Part shown: in pieces, positions 9,349-17,749 of the stretch
Position numbering within the stretch: position 1 is the first letter of the stretch
Layout of the letters: each line of letters opens with the position of its first letter
NCBI GenBank assembly: GCA_045650185.1
Contig: JAZRQY010000005.1
Location: 186,001-250,000, forward strand
DNA from: Scatosoma sp045650185
GTDB taxonomy: Bacteria > Bacillota > Clostridia > Christensenellales > Borkfalkiaceae
Direction: 5' to 3'
Length of the DNA: 64,000 bases
Made by a program: the position numbers and the translations under genes
Notes under the pieces: model-generated
Databases searched by the model: none
What the model saw: the letters and a program-made list of their open reading frames with translations, nothing else
What the model was told of the DNA's origin: nothing

Positions 9349-10326
9349 TTATAACAGGTCCGCAATCAGCGTATCTCTATCCCCTGCATACAGGTATGCA
9401 GGCGGAATATCCAGCACCGTTTTACACCCAAACGCACCTTCCTTGTTAAGACGGTAAGTCGCCCTTGCGTACGCCACCAGTACGGAAGCGGTAAATTCCG
9501 CGTTGGAATCCAGCTGCAAGCGGTATTCTACGGCGTGCTTATGCTCGCCGTCAAGCCCCGTCTTGCCCGTACGAATGACCAAGCCGCCGTGCGGCAAGCC
9601 TGCATGCTGAGTATCCAGCTCCTCTTGCGAAATGAAATGCACGGTGGTATCGTAGTCCGCAAAATAGTTAGGCATCTCGACGATTGTGCGTTCGATTTTT
9701 TCCTTATCCGCGCCTTCTTTTGCAACCACGTAGCAAACGCGGATATGCTTATCACGGGTAGAAAGGTCAGGGCATTCCCCTGCGCGCACCGCAGAGAGCG
9801 CCTCTTCCTTCGGGATAGTGTACTGCTTTGCATCCTGCACGCCGTCGATACGACGAATGGCGTCCGAATGCCCTTGGCTCACCCCTTTTCCCCAGAAGGT
9901 GTACGTCTGACCGTCAGGCAAGACGGAAAGCGCATAGGCACGCATCAGCGAGAACATACCGGGATCCCAGCCGACCGATACGGTCGCCGTCTTTTTTGCG
10001 GCTTGCGCCACCGCACCCACCGCCGCCACGTGGGCAGGAATGTTAGCATGCGTATCAAAACTGTCCACCACGTTAAAATGCTCTGCCAGCATCGGGGTCT
10101 GCTTGGGCAAGTCCGTCGAACTGCCGCCGCACAAAATCATCACGTCGATTTTATCCTTCCACGCCAAAACGTCGTCTGCGGCGTAGACGGAAACACCCGT
10201 CGCCGTTTTTACCGACGCAGGGTTGCGACGGGTAAATACCCCCACCACTTCCATATCGGCGTTTTGGTGGCAAGCAAGCTCTACCCCTCTGCCTAAATTT
10301 CCATATCCATAAATTGCTATCCGCAT
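9349..10326 (-). CDS. ddh: meso-Diaminopimelate D-dehydrogenase
   Basis: A 325-aa NADPH-dependent enzyme making meso-diaminopimelate from tetrahydrodipicolinate in one step, for lysine and peptidoglycan. Visible features are the Rossmann start MRIAIYGYGNLGRG, ILCGGSSTDLP, VDSFDTHANIP, VGWDPGMFSLMRAYA, FWGKGVSQGHSDAIRRI and the substrate-site HGGLVIRTG. Length is typical (about 325). The chosen ATG has AAAGGA 8 nt upstream. It is the first gene of the ddh-yitT-bfd set and has its own promoter. Confidence 0.95.
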   Translation of the reverse strand: MRIAIYGYGNLGRGVELACHQNADMEVVGVFTRRNPASVKTATGVSVYAADDVLAWKDKIDVMILCGGSSTDLPKQTPMLAEHFNVVDSFDTHANIPAHVAAVGAVAQAAKKTATVSVGWDPGMFSLMRAYALSVLPDGQTYTFWGKGVSQGHSDAIRRIDGVQDAKQYTIPKEEALSAVRAGECPDLSTRDKHIRVCYVVAKEGADKEKIERTIVEMPNYFADYDTTVHFISQEELDTQHAGLPHGGLVIRTGKTGLDGEHKHAVEYRLQLDSNAEFTASVLVAYARATYRLNKEGAFGCKTVLDIPPAYLYAGDRDTLIADLL

Positions 10327-10367
10327 ATATATCGTCCTTTTTAGTCGTTGTTTTGATTTCATTTCGT

Positions 10368-10396
10368 ATTATAGCACAGAAAAAAAATTTTTTCAA
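10368..10396 (-). promoter_or_regulatory. ddh promoter
   Basis: Minus strand TTGAAA (10396-10391), 17-bp spacer, TATAAT (10373-10368), about 40 bp before the ddh start. Confidence 0.8.
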
Positions 10397-10417
10397 GCAT
10401 TCCACGAAATTTTTACA

Positions 10418-10447
10418 AAAAAAGAAGCAGGAAATTCCTGCTTCTTA
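10418..10447 (-). terminator. purA terminator
   Basis: Perfect stem AAGAAGCAGG/CCTGCTTCTT followed on the minus strand by seven T residues, just after the purA stop. It also lies close upstream of the ddh promoter. Confidence 0.92.
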
Positions 10448-10473
10448 AATAGTTTACTATATATTATCACGTA

Positions 10474-11748
10474 TTAGAACATTTCGATGTAGGCATCACG
10501 CTCTGCGCCGACGGAAACGTACTTAATTTTGCAGCCGCACGCCTCTTCCAAATAGCGTACGTAATCGAGCGCCTCTTTAGGTAAATCCTCGGGCTTTCTG
10601 CACCAAGAAATGTCGCAATTCCAGCCCTTGACCGTCTTGAATACCGGCTTGCAATCGTCCAAAACGTCGATGAAGGGGAATTCGTGGATTTCCTTGCCGT
10701 TCAGCTCGTACGCAACGCAAACCTCGATTTCTTCATAGCCCGAAAGAATATCCATCTTCGTCAAAGCAATTTCCGTTGCGCCCTGACAACGAATACCGTA
10801 GCGAGATGCAACGATGTCGAAAGGACCGACGCGACGGGGTCTGCCCGTTGCCGCGCCGTACTCACCGCCGAGGTCGCGCAAGAACTTCGCTTTTTCGCCG
10901 AAATATTCTGCCGTGAAGGGGCCTTCGCCTACGCAGGTCGAATACGCCTTCATGATACCGATAGAGTTCGTCAGCTGCAGCTGCGGAACGCCTGCCCCGA
11001 TGGGCGCGTAAGCCGCAATCGTCGAAGACGACGAGGTGTAGGGATGAATACCGAAGTCGATATCACGCATAGCGCCAAGCTGAGCCTCGAACATAATGTC
11101 CTTGCCCTGCGCGTGCGCCTCGGTCAGATACAGACCAACGTCGCATACGAAGGGTGCAAGCTGCTTGCCGAATTCCTCGAAATACGCAATGATGTCTTCC
11201 GCCAAAACAGGCTCTGCCTTGTAGCCGCCCACAACGGTCAAGTTCTTCCATTCTACGATGTCCGCAACGCGAGCATACAATTTTTCCGTGTTGAGAAGTT
11301 CACCCATGCGGAATGCCTTTTTGTAATACTTATCCGCATAGACGGGTGCGATACCACGGCGAGTCGAACCAAACTTTTTGCCTGCAAGTCTGTCCTCTTC
11401 AAGGCAGTCCTGCAATACGTTGTACGGCATGGTAATAACCGCTCTGTCCGAAATTTTTAAGTTATCGGGGGTGATTTTAATCCCTGCCTCACGCAGACGA
11501 GAAATCTCGCCGCAGAGGTGTTTAATGTCGATAACCATACCGGGACCCATGACGTTGACAACCTCTTCACGAAGGATACCCGACGGCAACAAGTTTAAAA
11601 TAAACTTGCCACGCTCGTTAATAACGGTATGTCCTGCGTTGTTGCCGCCCTGATAACGACAAACGACGCCAAATTTTTCCGAAAGCAAGTCTACCATTCT
11701 GCCCTTGCCTTCATCTCCCCAGTTGATTCCGCAAATCGAAGTAAGCAT
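10474..11748 (-). CDS. purA: Adenylosuccinate synthetase
   Basis: A 424-aa GTP-dependent enzyme joining IMP and aspartate, the first committed step to AMP. Motifs: the N-terminal loop GINWGDEGKGRMVDLL (Arg where most have Lys after GKG), GGNNAGHTVI, GSTRRGIAPVYADK, and the C-terminal purine-site block DILSGYEEI. Length is normal. The start ATG has AAGGAG. It stands apart from the pur operon at 47-57 kb and has its own promoter and leader. Confidence 0.97.
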   Translation of the reverse strand: MLTSICGINWGDEGKGRMVDLLSEKFGVVCRYQGGNNAGHTVINERGKFILNLLPSGILREEVVNVMGPGMVIDIKHLCGEISRLREAGIKITPDNLKISDRAVITMPYNVLQDCLEEDRLAGKKFGSTRRGIAPVYADKYYKKAFRMGELLNTEKLYARVADIVEWKNLTVVGGYKAEPVLAEDIIAYFEEFGKQLAPFVCDVGLYLTEAHAQGKDIMFEAQLGAMRDIDFGIHPYTSSSSTIAAYAPIGAGVPQLQLTNSIGIMKAYSTCVGEGPFTAEYFGEKAKFLRDLGGEYGAATGRPRRVGPFDIVASRYGIRCQGATEIALTKMDILSGYEEIEVCVAYELNGKEIHEFPFIDVLDDCKPVFKTVKGWNCDISWCRKPEDLPKEALDYVRYLEEACGCKIKYVSVGAERDAYIEMF

Positions 11749-11820
11749 ATCTTCTCTCCTTCCTCGCCCTTGCTTTTCACAAGAAAGCGTAAATTTTTAC
11801 GTTTATTTCGCAACCAGAGC

Positions 11821-11862
11821 AAAAAAATAAGCACTTTTTCGCCGCAAAGTGAAAAAATGCTT
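11821..11862 (-). promoter_or_regulatory. purA leader hairpin with T tract, possible attenuator
   Basis: In the purA transcript (start near 11873) a 12-bp stem (arms 11862-11851 and 11840-11829) is followed by ATTTTTTT, an intrinsic-terminator layout lying inside the leader about 80 nt before the start codon. The palindrome AAGTTGCAACTT precedes it. No known riboswitch consensus was recognised. Confidence 0.55.
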
Positions 11863-11879
11863 TTCTCAAGTTGCAACTT

Positions 11880-11908
11880 ATAATAGCATATTTTTTTTGT
11901 TCTGTCAA
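11880..11908 (-). promoter_or_regulatory. purA promoter
   Basis: Minus strand TTGACA (11908-11903), 17-bp spacer, TATTAT (11885-11880). Confidence 0.82.
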
Positions 11909-11960
11909 CACAAACTACCCCTATTGATAAGATTTGTAAAAAAGATTTTTTCTTTTCTTC

Positions 11961-11989
11961 TTGACAAACGTCCGCAAAAGGGGTAAAAT
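11961..11989 (+). promoter_or_regulatory. Promoter of the Nudix gene
   Basis: TTGACA (11961-11966), 17-bp spacer, TAAAAT (11984-11989), 48 bp before the Nudix start. Confidence 0.82.
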
Positions 11990-12037
11990 AAAATTCGTAA
12001 GGATCGAAAATATTTTCGAAAAGGATTAGGGGAAAAT

Positions 12038-12532
12038 ATGTATTGTAGAAACTGTGGGGAGAAATTATCCCTTAGATTTTGTGAAAACGAGGGGTTAATC
12101 CCCTATTGCAACCGTTGCGAAAACTATATGTTTCCGCAATTTTCCGTGGCGGTGTCCATGGTGGTCATCAACCGTGCGCAGGACAAAATCTTGCTGGCAA
12201 AACACGTCGAAGACGAGGATTTTATCCTGTTTGCAGGCTACGTCAAAAAGGGTGAAAACGCCGAAAAGACGGTGCCCAGAGAAATCAAAGAGGAGCTGGG
12301 TTTAGACGTCGTAAAAGCCAAATATATGTCCTCTCGCTACTATCCGCCCAAGGATATTTTGATGCTGAATTTCATCGTCGTCGTAGAGGAAAATAAGCCC
12401 ATTAAGTTGAACGAGGAAATTACCGAGGCGCGTTGGTGCACCCACGAAGAGGCGTTAGCGCTCATTCGCAAGGGCACGACCGCAGAACAGTTTTTGCTGG
12501 GCGCTGTCAAGGAACTGAAAAGGAAAATTTAA
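12038..12532 (+). CDS. Zinc-ribbon Nudix hydrolase
   Basis: A 164-aa protein with an N-terminal zinc ribbon (C3-x2-C6 and C28-x2-C31) followed by a Nudix domain. The Nudix box starts at GYVKKGENAEKTVPREIKEE, continues LG, and fits GX5EX7REUXEEXGU. The zinc-ribbon plus Nudix layout recalls NudC-type NADH pyrophosphatases, but the substrate cannot be told. Single gene with its own promoter and terminator. Confidence 0.85.
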   Translation: MYCRNCGEKLSLRFCENEGLIPYCNRCENYMFPQFSVAVSMVVINRAQDKILLAKHVEDEDFILFAGYVKKGENAEKTVPREIKEELGLDVVKAKYMSSRYYPPKDILMLNFIVVVEENKPIKLNEEITEARWCTHEEALALIRKGTTAEQFLLGAVKELKRKI

Positions 12533-12533
12533 C

Positions 12534-12569
12534 AAAAAGAGCCTTTCGCAACGGAAAGGCTCTTTTTTA
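12534..12569. terminator. Bidirectional terminator
   Basis: Ten-bp stem AGAGCCTTTC/GAAAGGCTCT flanked by A and T runs, between the converging Nudix and PTS-like genes. Confidence 0.92.
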
Positions 12570-12578
12570 TTCAAACTC

Positions 12579-13688
12579 TCAATCGGCAAGTCGCATATCC
12601 CCCTGCTTAATCCAACCCTTGGCGCGCATAAATTCGGAAATCCCCAAATTTAACGCCGCCGGCAGGACGAACATTAAAAGAATAATCCCTGCAATCCCAA
12701 GTGGCGTCATCGCCGTGTATTTAAAGAGGTCAAAAACCCCAACCAAACCGCTCGTGCCCATACCGCCGCCAGAAGCGCCGCACTTTAATTCAAAAATACA
12801 GGTGGCAAGCGGACCGCAAATCGCGCTGGAAATCACCATAGGCAACATAATCAAAGGCTTTTTCATGACGTTGGGAATTTGCAACATGCTCGTGCCTATC
12901 CCCTGCGAAATCAAGCCGCTGACGCCGTTCTCGCGGAAGCTCGCCACAGCAAATCCCACCATATGACAAGCGCACCCTACCGTCGCCGCGCCGCCCGCAA
13001 GCAGCATTGCGTTCGATTCATTCCCCAGCGCAAAAGACAGCCAAATCGCCGCCGAGGACGTAGGCATCGTCAGCAATACCCCCATCGCAACCGCGATGAT
13101 GATCCCCATAAAGAAGGGAGTGATTTCCGTCGCTTTTTCAATTCCGTACCCCAGTATTTTTACAAACTCGATGAACGGAAAGGCAACAAACACGCCGCCA
13201 AACGCCAGCGTCATTACCCCTAAGGGAATGAGGATAATATCTAATTTGGTCTTACCTGCATATAGGGAAACAATCTCTACGCACAGCATTGTGACGACGT
13301 ACGCGCCAATAGGATTGCCCGGCGTGCCCCACGTCAACAAAGTAAAGGGAGTTGCCGCCCCTAGCATCAGCTTGTCGGCAAACGCGCCGACCTGACCTGC
13401 AATTGCGGCGGAAAAGATAAGCAACTTGTTCTTGCCAAGCGCGTATGCAATCCCCACACCGATCCCTGCGCCCATTAGGGATTTTGCGATATTCGCTATG
13501 TACAGCAAGGTATTACCAACATAGTTGTCCCCGATCCACCCTGCAATTTGCGCCAAAATCGTGCCTGCAATCAGGCTTACGAACAAGCCCTGCGCCATAC
13601 CCGAAAAAGCGGTGATAAAAAAGCGTTTCGGCAACGCTTTTAGATACGCCAAAACGGGGTTCTTTTCTTTCTCGCTAACCGTTTCCAT
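12579..13688 (-). CDS. PTS_EIIC_2 / PfoR-type membrane transporter subunit
   Basis: A 369-aa polytopic protein with roughly nine hydrophobic helices, rich in Gly and Ala. It resembles the EIIC_2 family (PfoR and related stand-alone sugar PTS IIC proteins): GMAQGLFVSLIAGTILAQIA, TWGTPGNPIGAYV, MPTSSAAIWLSFALG, GGGMGTSGLVGV. No IIA/IIB partner is nearby, so substrate and phosphotransfer are unknown. ATG 13688 follows AAGGAG with 11-nt spacing. Confidence 0.78.
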   Translation of the reverse strand: METVSEKEKNPVLAYLKALPKRFFITAFSGMAQGLFVSLIAGTILAQIAGWIGDNYVGNTLLYIANIAKSLMGAGIGVGIAYALGKNKLLIFSAAIAGQVGAFADKLMLGAATPFTLLTWGTPGNPIGAYVVTMLCVEIVSLYAGKTKLDIILIPLGVMTLAFGGVFVAFPFIEFVKILGYGIEKATEITPFFMGIIIAVAMGVLLTMPTSSAAIWLSFALGNESNAMLLAGGAATVGCACHMVGFAVASFRENGVSGLISQGIGTSMLQIPNVMKKPLIMLPMVISSAICGPLATCIFELKCGASGGGMGTSGLVGVFDLFKYTAMTPLGIAGIILLMFVLPAALNLGISEFMRAKGWIKQGDMRLAD

Positions 13689-13741
13689 AACCGTTCACTC
13701 TCCTTATAAGCAGGTTTTTCCTACTCGATTTGATTAGCCCT

Positions 13742-13770
13742 ATTATAAACCTATCCAAGAAAAAAGGCAA
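13742..13770 (-). promoter_or_regulatory. Promoter of the PTS-like gene
   Basis: Minus strand TTGCCT (13770-13765), 17-bp spacer, TATAAT (13747-13742). Confidence 0.75.
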
Positions 13771-13790
13771 GAAAATGAAGAAGTTTTTAT

Positions 13791-13818
13791 AAAAAAACTC
13801 CGCCCAACTCGGACGGAG
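13791..13818 (-). terminator. Terminator after the DUF1540 gene
   Basis: Stem CTCCGTCC/GGGCGGAG (minus strand, 13818-13798) followed by seven T residues. Confidence 0.85.
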
Positions 13819-13843
13819 CTTTCTTTGCGCCGTGGCTACGAAC

Positions 13844-14005
13844 TTATTTCTTTTCGTAGCTATCACAACAGGTACACTGTTCTGCATTACAATCGCAGGT
13901 ATTGCCCACGTGAATGGTAGACAGAGTACAGTTCTTGCCGTTGTAGTTATAACGACAATCGGTTACGTTGCAGCCAACGCCTTTGTTTACGGTTCTTTCA
14001 ATCAT
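13844..14005 (-). CDS. DUF1540 Cys-rich protein
   Basis: A 53-aa protein with eight Cys in two clusters (CNVTDC, C in the GKNC block, then CDCNAEQCTCC), the pattern of DUF1540 proteins common in spore-forming Clostridia. It probably binds metal; the role is unknown. The ATG at 14005 has AAGGAGG with 9-nt spacing; longer in-frame extensions have no site. It is divergent from rplI. Confidence 0.85.
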   Translation of the reverse strand: MIERTVNKGVGCNVTDCRYNYNGKNCTLSTIHVGNTCDCNAEQCTCCDSYEKK

Positions 14006-14064
14006 AATCCTTATCCTCCTTGCCATTAGGCTAACAATAGTATTGCCAAAGTTTTGATATTCTA

Positions 14065-14093
14065 TTGACATTTTTGAAAATTTGCTGTACAAT
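14065..14093 (+). promoter_or_regulatory. rplI promoter
   Basis: TTGACA (14065-14070), 17-bp spacer, TACAAT (14088-14093). Confidence 0.85.
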
Positions 14094-14126
14094 GGAAGCG
14101 AATAAAAGGAAAAGGAGCGTAAACCA

Positions 14127-14567
14127 ATGAAAGTTATATTGAAAGCAGACGTAAAAGGCAGCGGTAAAAAAGGCGATATCATCGAGGTATCGGACGGCTA
14201 CGGAAAGAACTTTTTAGTAAAGAAAGGCTTGGCGGAAATCGCAACGGCAAGCGGTATCAACGAAGCAAACCAAAAAAAGGCGGCAGCCGCTTTCCATAAG
14301 GCAGAAGAACTGAAAGCCCAGCAGGCGTTGGCGGCGGCCCTCAACGGCAAGACGGTCGTTGTGAAAATTAAGGTCAGCGAAAACGGCAAGGTATTCGGCT
14401 CAATCACCTCCCAGCACGTAGCGCAGACGCTTTCGGATATGGGCTTTGACATCGACAAGCGAAAAATTAAAATGGAAGCAAGCAAGACCCTTGGTTCTTT
14501 CCCTGCGGAAATCCGCTTGATGGAGAACGTTTCCGCAAAAATCACCGTCAGCGTGGAAGCATTGTAA
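14127..14567 (+). CDS. rplI: 50S ribosomal protein L9
   Basis: A 146-aa two-domain 23S rRNA-binding protein: N-domain MKVILKADVKGSGKKGDIIEVSDGYGKN.. with FLVKKGLA, a long central helix (residues about 45-75, Ala/Lys-rich), and the C-domain with GSITSQHVAQ and IDKRKIKM. It is usually in an rpsF-ssb-rpsR or rplI-dnaB context; here it stands alone with its own promoter and a terminator. Ribosome site AAAGGAG. Confidence 0.97.
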   Translation: MKVILKADVKGSGKKGDIIEVSDGYGKNFLVKKGLAEIATASGINEANQKKAAAAFHKAEELKAQQALAAALNGKTVVVKIKVSENGKVFGSITSQHVAQTLSDMGFDIDKRKIKMEASKTLGSFPAEIRLMENVSAKITVSVEAL

Positions 14568-14584
14568 GCACAGCAATCCTTTCC

Positions 14585-14616
14585 AACCCCGTTTTTTTAA
14601 GGCGGGGTTGCATTTT
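14585..14616 (+). terminator. rplI terminator
   Basis: Stem AACCCCG/CGGGGTT (14585-14609) followed by GCATTTTG. The T run is short, so strength is uncertain. Confidence 0.6.
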
Positions 14617-14685
14617 GTAAAAATGCTTGCGGACGAGTTGAAAGGTACGCTACGTCATCGCATCGCACTACGAAGAGGAATATCT

Positions 14686-15687
14686 ATGGAAAATCAAGAA
14701 CAAACACAACCTGTGGCAACGACGCCGACGGCAGAAAATCTGCCGCCTAAAATCACCAAGGAAAATATCCACCCCCAAGGCAACGGCAAATGGAGATCCT
14801 TTTTGCGCTGGGCTCGGGCAATCTTATACACCCTACTCTCTTCCTTTTTGGTTGCCGTAGCCTCTTACACGTTGATTGCCCCAAACCACTTCACTATCGG
14901 TGGCATAACGGGCGTTGCCGTTTTGCTAGAATTAAGCCCCCTGCATTGGCAACAGAGTATCACCGTATTTTGTCTGAACGTGCCCCTCATCGTTTTGGCC
15001 TTTTTCTTCGTAAAAAAGCGTTTCGCATTCTTATCAACCTTGAATATCCTTATGCAGTCGCTGTGGCTGATGTTGTTGGAACATATCGGAGATGATATTA
15101 GAATCGCTTTCGGCGGCGACGCCGAACGTATCTTCGCAGCGGTGGCGGCAGGACTTTTGGTAGGCGTCTCTATCGTCTTAGCCTTCAAGGCAGGCGGCAG
15201 CACGGGCGGTTCGGATATTTTAGCGGTTCTTATACAAAAGAAATTGGCTGCGGCAAGCATTGCCTGGATTTTATTCGCCATGAACTGTATCGTCATTGGC
15301 GCGTCCTTCTTCATCATTGACGTGGACGGCGACTTAGCGCACCGTCTGTTGCCCATTATGCTCGCCGTATTGGAAACGTATATCGAAAGCAAAACCAACG
15401 AGTCCATGACCAATGGTTTCCAATCGGCAATCGAATTTAGAATCATCACCGACAAAGCCGAGCAAATGGCAACCGCCTTGATGACTGAGCTCAGCCGTGG
15501 CGCTACTTGCATCCCTGCAAAGGGTATGTATACGAAGATCGAGCATTCCATGCTGGTCTGCGTAGTCAACCGTCGGCAAGTCCCTGTTTTAAAGCGTGTG
15601 ATGCACGAAATCGACCCCGATGCCTTCGCCGTTATGAGCAACGTTTCACAGGTCTTGGGTCTTGGCTTCTATTCTTCCGAACAGTAA
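14686..15687 (+). CDS. YitT family membrane protein (second paralog)
   Basis: A 333-aa protein with a polar Gln/Thr-rich N-terminal tail (about 45 residues), five or six membrane helices (VAVASYTLIAPNHFTIGGITG; AFKAGGSTGGSDILAVLIQKK) and a C-terminal DUF2179 domain (ITDKAEQMATALM, MLVCVVNRRQV). It is the same family as 8325-9329. The start ATG has AGAGGA; an upstream ATG at 14608 lies in the rplI terminator. Repeat R2 begins 12 bp after the stop. Confidence 0.85.
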   Translation: MENQEQTQPVATTPTAENLPPKITKENIHPQGNGKWRSFLRWARAILYTLLSSFLVAVASYTLIAPNHFTIGGITGVAVLLELSPLHWQQSITVFCLNVPLIVLAFFFVKKRFAFLSTLNILMQSLWLMLLEHIGDDIRIAFGGDAERIFAAVAAGLLVGVSIVLAFKAGGSTGGSDILAVLIQKKLAAASIAWILFAMNCIVIGASFFIIDVDGDLAHRLLPIMLAVLETYIESKTNESMTNGFQSAIEFRIITDKAEQMATALMTELSRGATCIPAKGMYTKIEHSMLVCVVNRRQVPVLKRVMHEIDPDAFAVMSNVSQVLGLGFYSSEQ

Positions 15688-15699
15688 AAAATGCAAAAG

Positions 15700-15915
15700 T
15701 TGCCCTTTGGGCAAGTGAATTGAAAGCTCTGCTTTCGTGAATTGCCTTTCGTCGTGAATTGAACGGCAACGCCGTTCGTGAATTGATTGCCTTTGGCAAT
15801 CGTTGTGGAATATTTCCTTAATTTCGCCATCAGGCGAAACTTCACTTGTACACGGTACAAACTTCACTTGGGGCAACCGCCCCAAACTTCACTTTTGCGA
15901 CGGCAAAAACTTCAC
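15700..15915. repeat. Modular palindromic repeat R2
   Basis: A leading hairpin (TTGCCCTTTGGGCAA), four GTGAATTG units alternating with hairpins, a core TTGTGGAATATTTCC near 15803-15820, then four inverted AACTTCAC units with hairpins. The two halves use different unit words (GTGAATTG on the left, GTGAAGTT type on the right). It lies between a yitT stop and a terminator. Confidence 0.8.
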
Positions 15916-15922
15916 AAAAAAG

Positions 15923-15955
15923 AAAAAACGCTCTGCACGGTGCAGAGCGTTTTTT
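15923..15955. terminator. Bidirectional terminator
   Basis: Stem CGCTCTGCA/TGCAGAGCG with A and T tracts, between repeat R2 and hup. Confidence 0.9.
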
Positions 15956-15966
15956 ATCGTTCTTCC

Positions 15967-16239
15967 TTAGTTGAAAAGATCTTTGTAAGCCTTACCAAAC
16001 TTCATAACGGGCTTCTTGCAAGCAGGGATTTCCACTGCTTCCTTCGTCTTAGGGTTGATACCGGTCTTTGCCGCAACCTCTTTCACTTCAATCGTGCCAA
16101 GGCCAACAAGTTGTACCTTTTCACCCTTCTTCAACGCTTCCGTAATGCTGTCCAACAATGCGTCGTAAGCAATCGTAATATCCTTTACAGAAAAATCTGC
16201 TTTTTGAGCTGCCGCTTTCATCAATTCGCCTTTGTTCAT
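15967..16239 (-). CDS. hup: HU family DNA-binding protein
   Basis: A 90-aa nucleoid protein. The start MNKGELMKAAAQKADFS, the GLGTIEV turn (in place of the common GFGTFEV), the DNA-binding arm with GINPKTKEAVEIPA and the end KPVMKFGKAYKDL fit HU. ATG 16239 follows AAGGGGA. It is monocistronic, with a perfect sigma-A promoter, as expected for an abundant protein. Confidence 0.95.
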   Translation of the reverse strand: MNKGELMKAAAQKADFSVKDITIAYDALLDSITEALKKGEKVQLVGLGTIEVKEVAAKTGINPKTKEAVEIPACKKPVMKFGKAYKDLFN

Positions 16240-16298
16240 AAGAGTTTCATCCCCTTTTATTATTATTTGCCATAGGGTCAACCCCTTGGCTTACTTTA

Positions 16299-16327
16299 AT
16301 TATATCCCATGCACGCAAGATTGTCAA
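16299..16327 (-). promoter_or_regulatory. hup promoter
   Basis: Minus strand TTGACA (16327-16322), 17-bp spacer, TATAAT (16304-16299). Confidence 0.88.
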
Positions 16328-16417
16328 TAGGTAAACACAAAAAAAATGTCTAAATCCCTTGAAAATAAAGGATTTTTGTCGATTTTTTTGCAAGAAAAGC
16401 GCTAGTCTTTCTATCGT

Positions 16418-17068
16418 TTAGAAAAAACGCCACAACGAGTCCATATCTTCCGCCAAGCAGGTTGCGCCGTTTTTAAGCAGAAATTCCTTGTCCTTAAAGC
16501 CCCAGCACACGGAAATGCACGGCAAGCCTGCGTTTTTCGCCGTCTGAATATCCACCTCGGAATCCCCTACGTAAACGGTGTCGGCAGGGCTTGTACCCAA
16601 AATACGCATCGCCTCTAAAACGCTGTGCGGAGCAGGTTTTTTGGGTATGCCAGCCGCCTCGTTCTCCCCGATGGCGACGTCGATAAAATCCCCGAAATAC
16701 GCCTTGCAAAGCCCCTTCACCGCAAAATCTACTTTATTGGAAACAACGCCGATTTTTATGCCCTCTGCTTTCAGCTTTGAGAGCAGCGTCATCACCCCGT
16801 CGTACGGACGAGTCTTGTGCTGACAATGGGCGGCGTAATACTCCTTAAAGTCCGCAAACATTTCCTCTGCGTTTGCCTCGCCCGACCTATCCTTTGTCGC
16901 CCGAACAAGCAACAAGGCGACACCGTTGCCGATATAGCCTCTCACCTCATCACGGGTGCAAACGGGCAGACCTTGCCCTTTTAGGGCAAAATTGACCGCG
17001 TCGGTCAGGTCGTCCAGCGTATCTAAGAGCGTTCCATCCAAGTCGAACAATACCGCAGAAACGCTCAT
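16418..17068 (-). CDS. HAD-superfamily phosphatase, phosphoglycolate-phosphatase-like
   Basis: A 216-aa HAD hydrolase: motif I VLFDLDGTLLDT with the nucleophile Asp, a helical cap, motif II VVSNK, the Lys in KKPAP, and motif IV YVGDSEVDIQTA. It is closest to the Gph/PpaX group; the substrate is uncertain. The ATGA overlap with the upstream response regulator shows it belongs to the radC-kinase-regulator operon, so its expression is tied to that signalling pair. Confidence 0.87.
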   Translation of the reverse strand: MSVSAVLFDLDGTLLDTLDDLTDAVNFALKGQGLPVCTRDEVRGYIGNGVALLLVRATKDRSGEANAEEMFADFKEYYAAHCQHKTRPYDGVMTLLSKLKAEGIKIGVVSNKVDFAVKGLCKAYFGDFIDVAIGENEAAGIPKKPAPHSVLEAMRILGTSPADTVYVGDSEVDIQTAKNAGLPCISVCWGFKDKEFLLKNGATCLAEDMDSLWRFF

Positions 17069-17709
17069 AATACCCTACCTATTGCCTGAATAGCATCCTG
17101 ACGGTTCTCGCTGTCCGTCTTGATATAGATCGCGGAAATATAGTTTCTCGTCGTCCCTTCCGTCAACTTGAGCGCGGAAGAAATCTGTCGGTTGGTAAAG
17201 CCCTCGTACATCATCAGGGCAATCTCCACCTCTCTATCGGACATCCCGAAAGCACGCTTCATCTTAATCTCTCTGTCCGCCGCAACGTCCTTTGCCGCCG
17301 AGGCGATACGCCTTGCAATCTTCGCAGGCAAAATGGTATCACCCTCGTGGGCGTTCTTCACCGCGTTAATCAACGAGGTACTGCTGATGTCCTTCAATAG
17401 ATACCCGCTTGCCCCGTTGTTGATGGCGTTCAAAATATAGTCGCTGTCGTCAAAGGTCGTCAAAATCACGACCTTCGTATTCGGGTATTCCGTCTTGATT
17501 CGTTGCGTAGCAACGACTCCGTTCATATTCGGCATACGGATATCCAAAAGTACGACGTCCGCCACGTTTTTCGCCAAGCATTCGAGCGCCTCTAAACCGT
17601 CCCCGGCAATTCCCAAGACCTCTAAGCAAGGGTCTGTTTCCAAAATACCGCAAATCTCTTTTGCCAGCATCTCTTGGTCGTCCACGACCAACACTTTAAT
17701 TTTTTCCAT
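17065..17709 (-). CDS. NarL/LuxR-family response regulator
   Basis: A 214-aa regulator. The receiver domain (1-120) has acidic D10/D11, phospho-acceptor D56 in VVLLDIRMPNMNG, Thr in ILTTFDD and Lys in YLLKD. A LuxR-type helix-turn-helix follows (about 148-205, MSDREVEIALMMYEGFTNRQ..), with an atypical TRNYISAIYIK recognition helix. It pairs with the histidine kinase 40 bp upstream. Targets are unknown. Confidence 0.92.
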   Translation of the reverse strand: MEKIKVLVVDDQEMLAKEICGILETDPCLEVLGIAGDGLEALECLAKNVADVVLLDIRMPNMNGVVATQRIKTEYPNTKVVILTTFDDSDYILNAINNGASGYLLKDISSTSLINAVKNAHEGDTILPAKIARRIASAAKDVAADREIKMKRAFGMSDREVEIALMMYEGFTNRQISSALKLTEGTTRNYISAIYIKTDSENRQDAIQAIGRVL

Positions 17710-17749
17710 AACAGCCCTCCTCTTTCGATTTTCAGCCTTCTATCAATTC

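Noticed and set aside
14608..14685. Upstream start of the second yitT gene
   Set aside because: It would begin in the rplI terminator without a ribosome site; ATG 14686 has AGAGGA.
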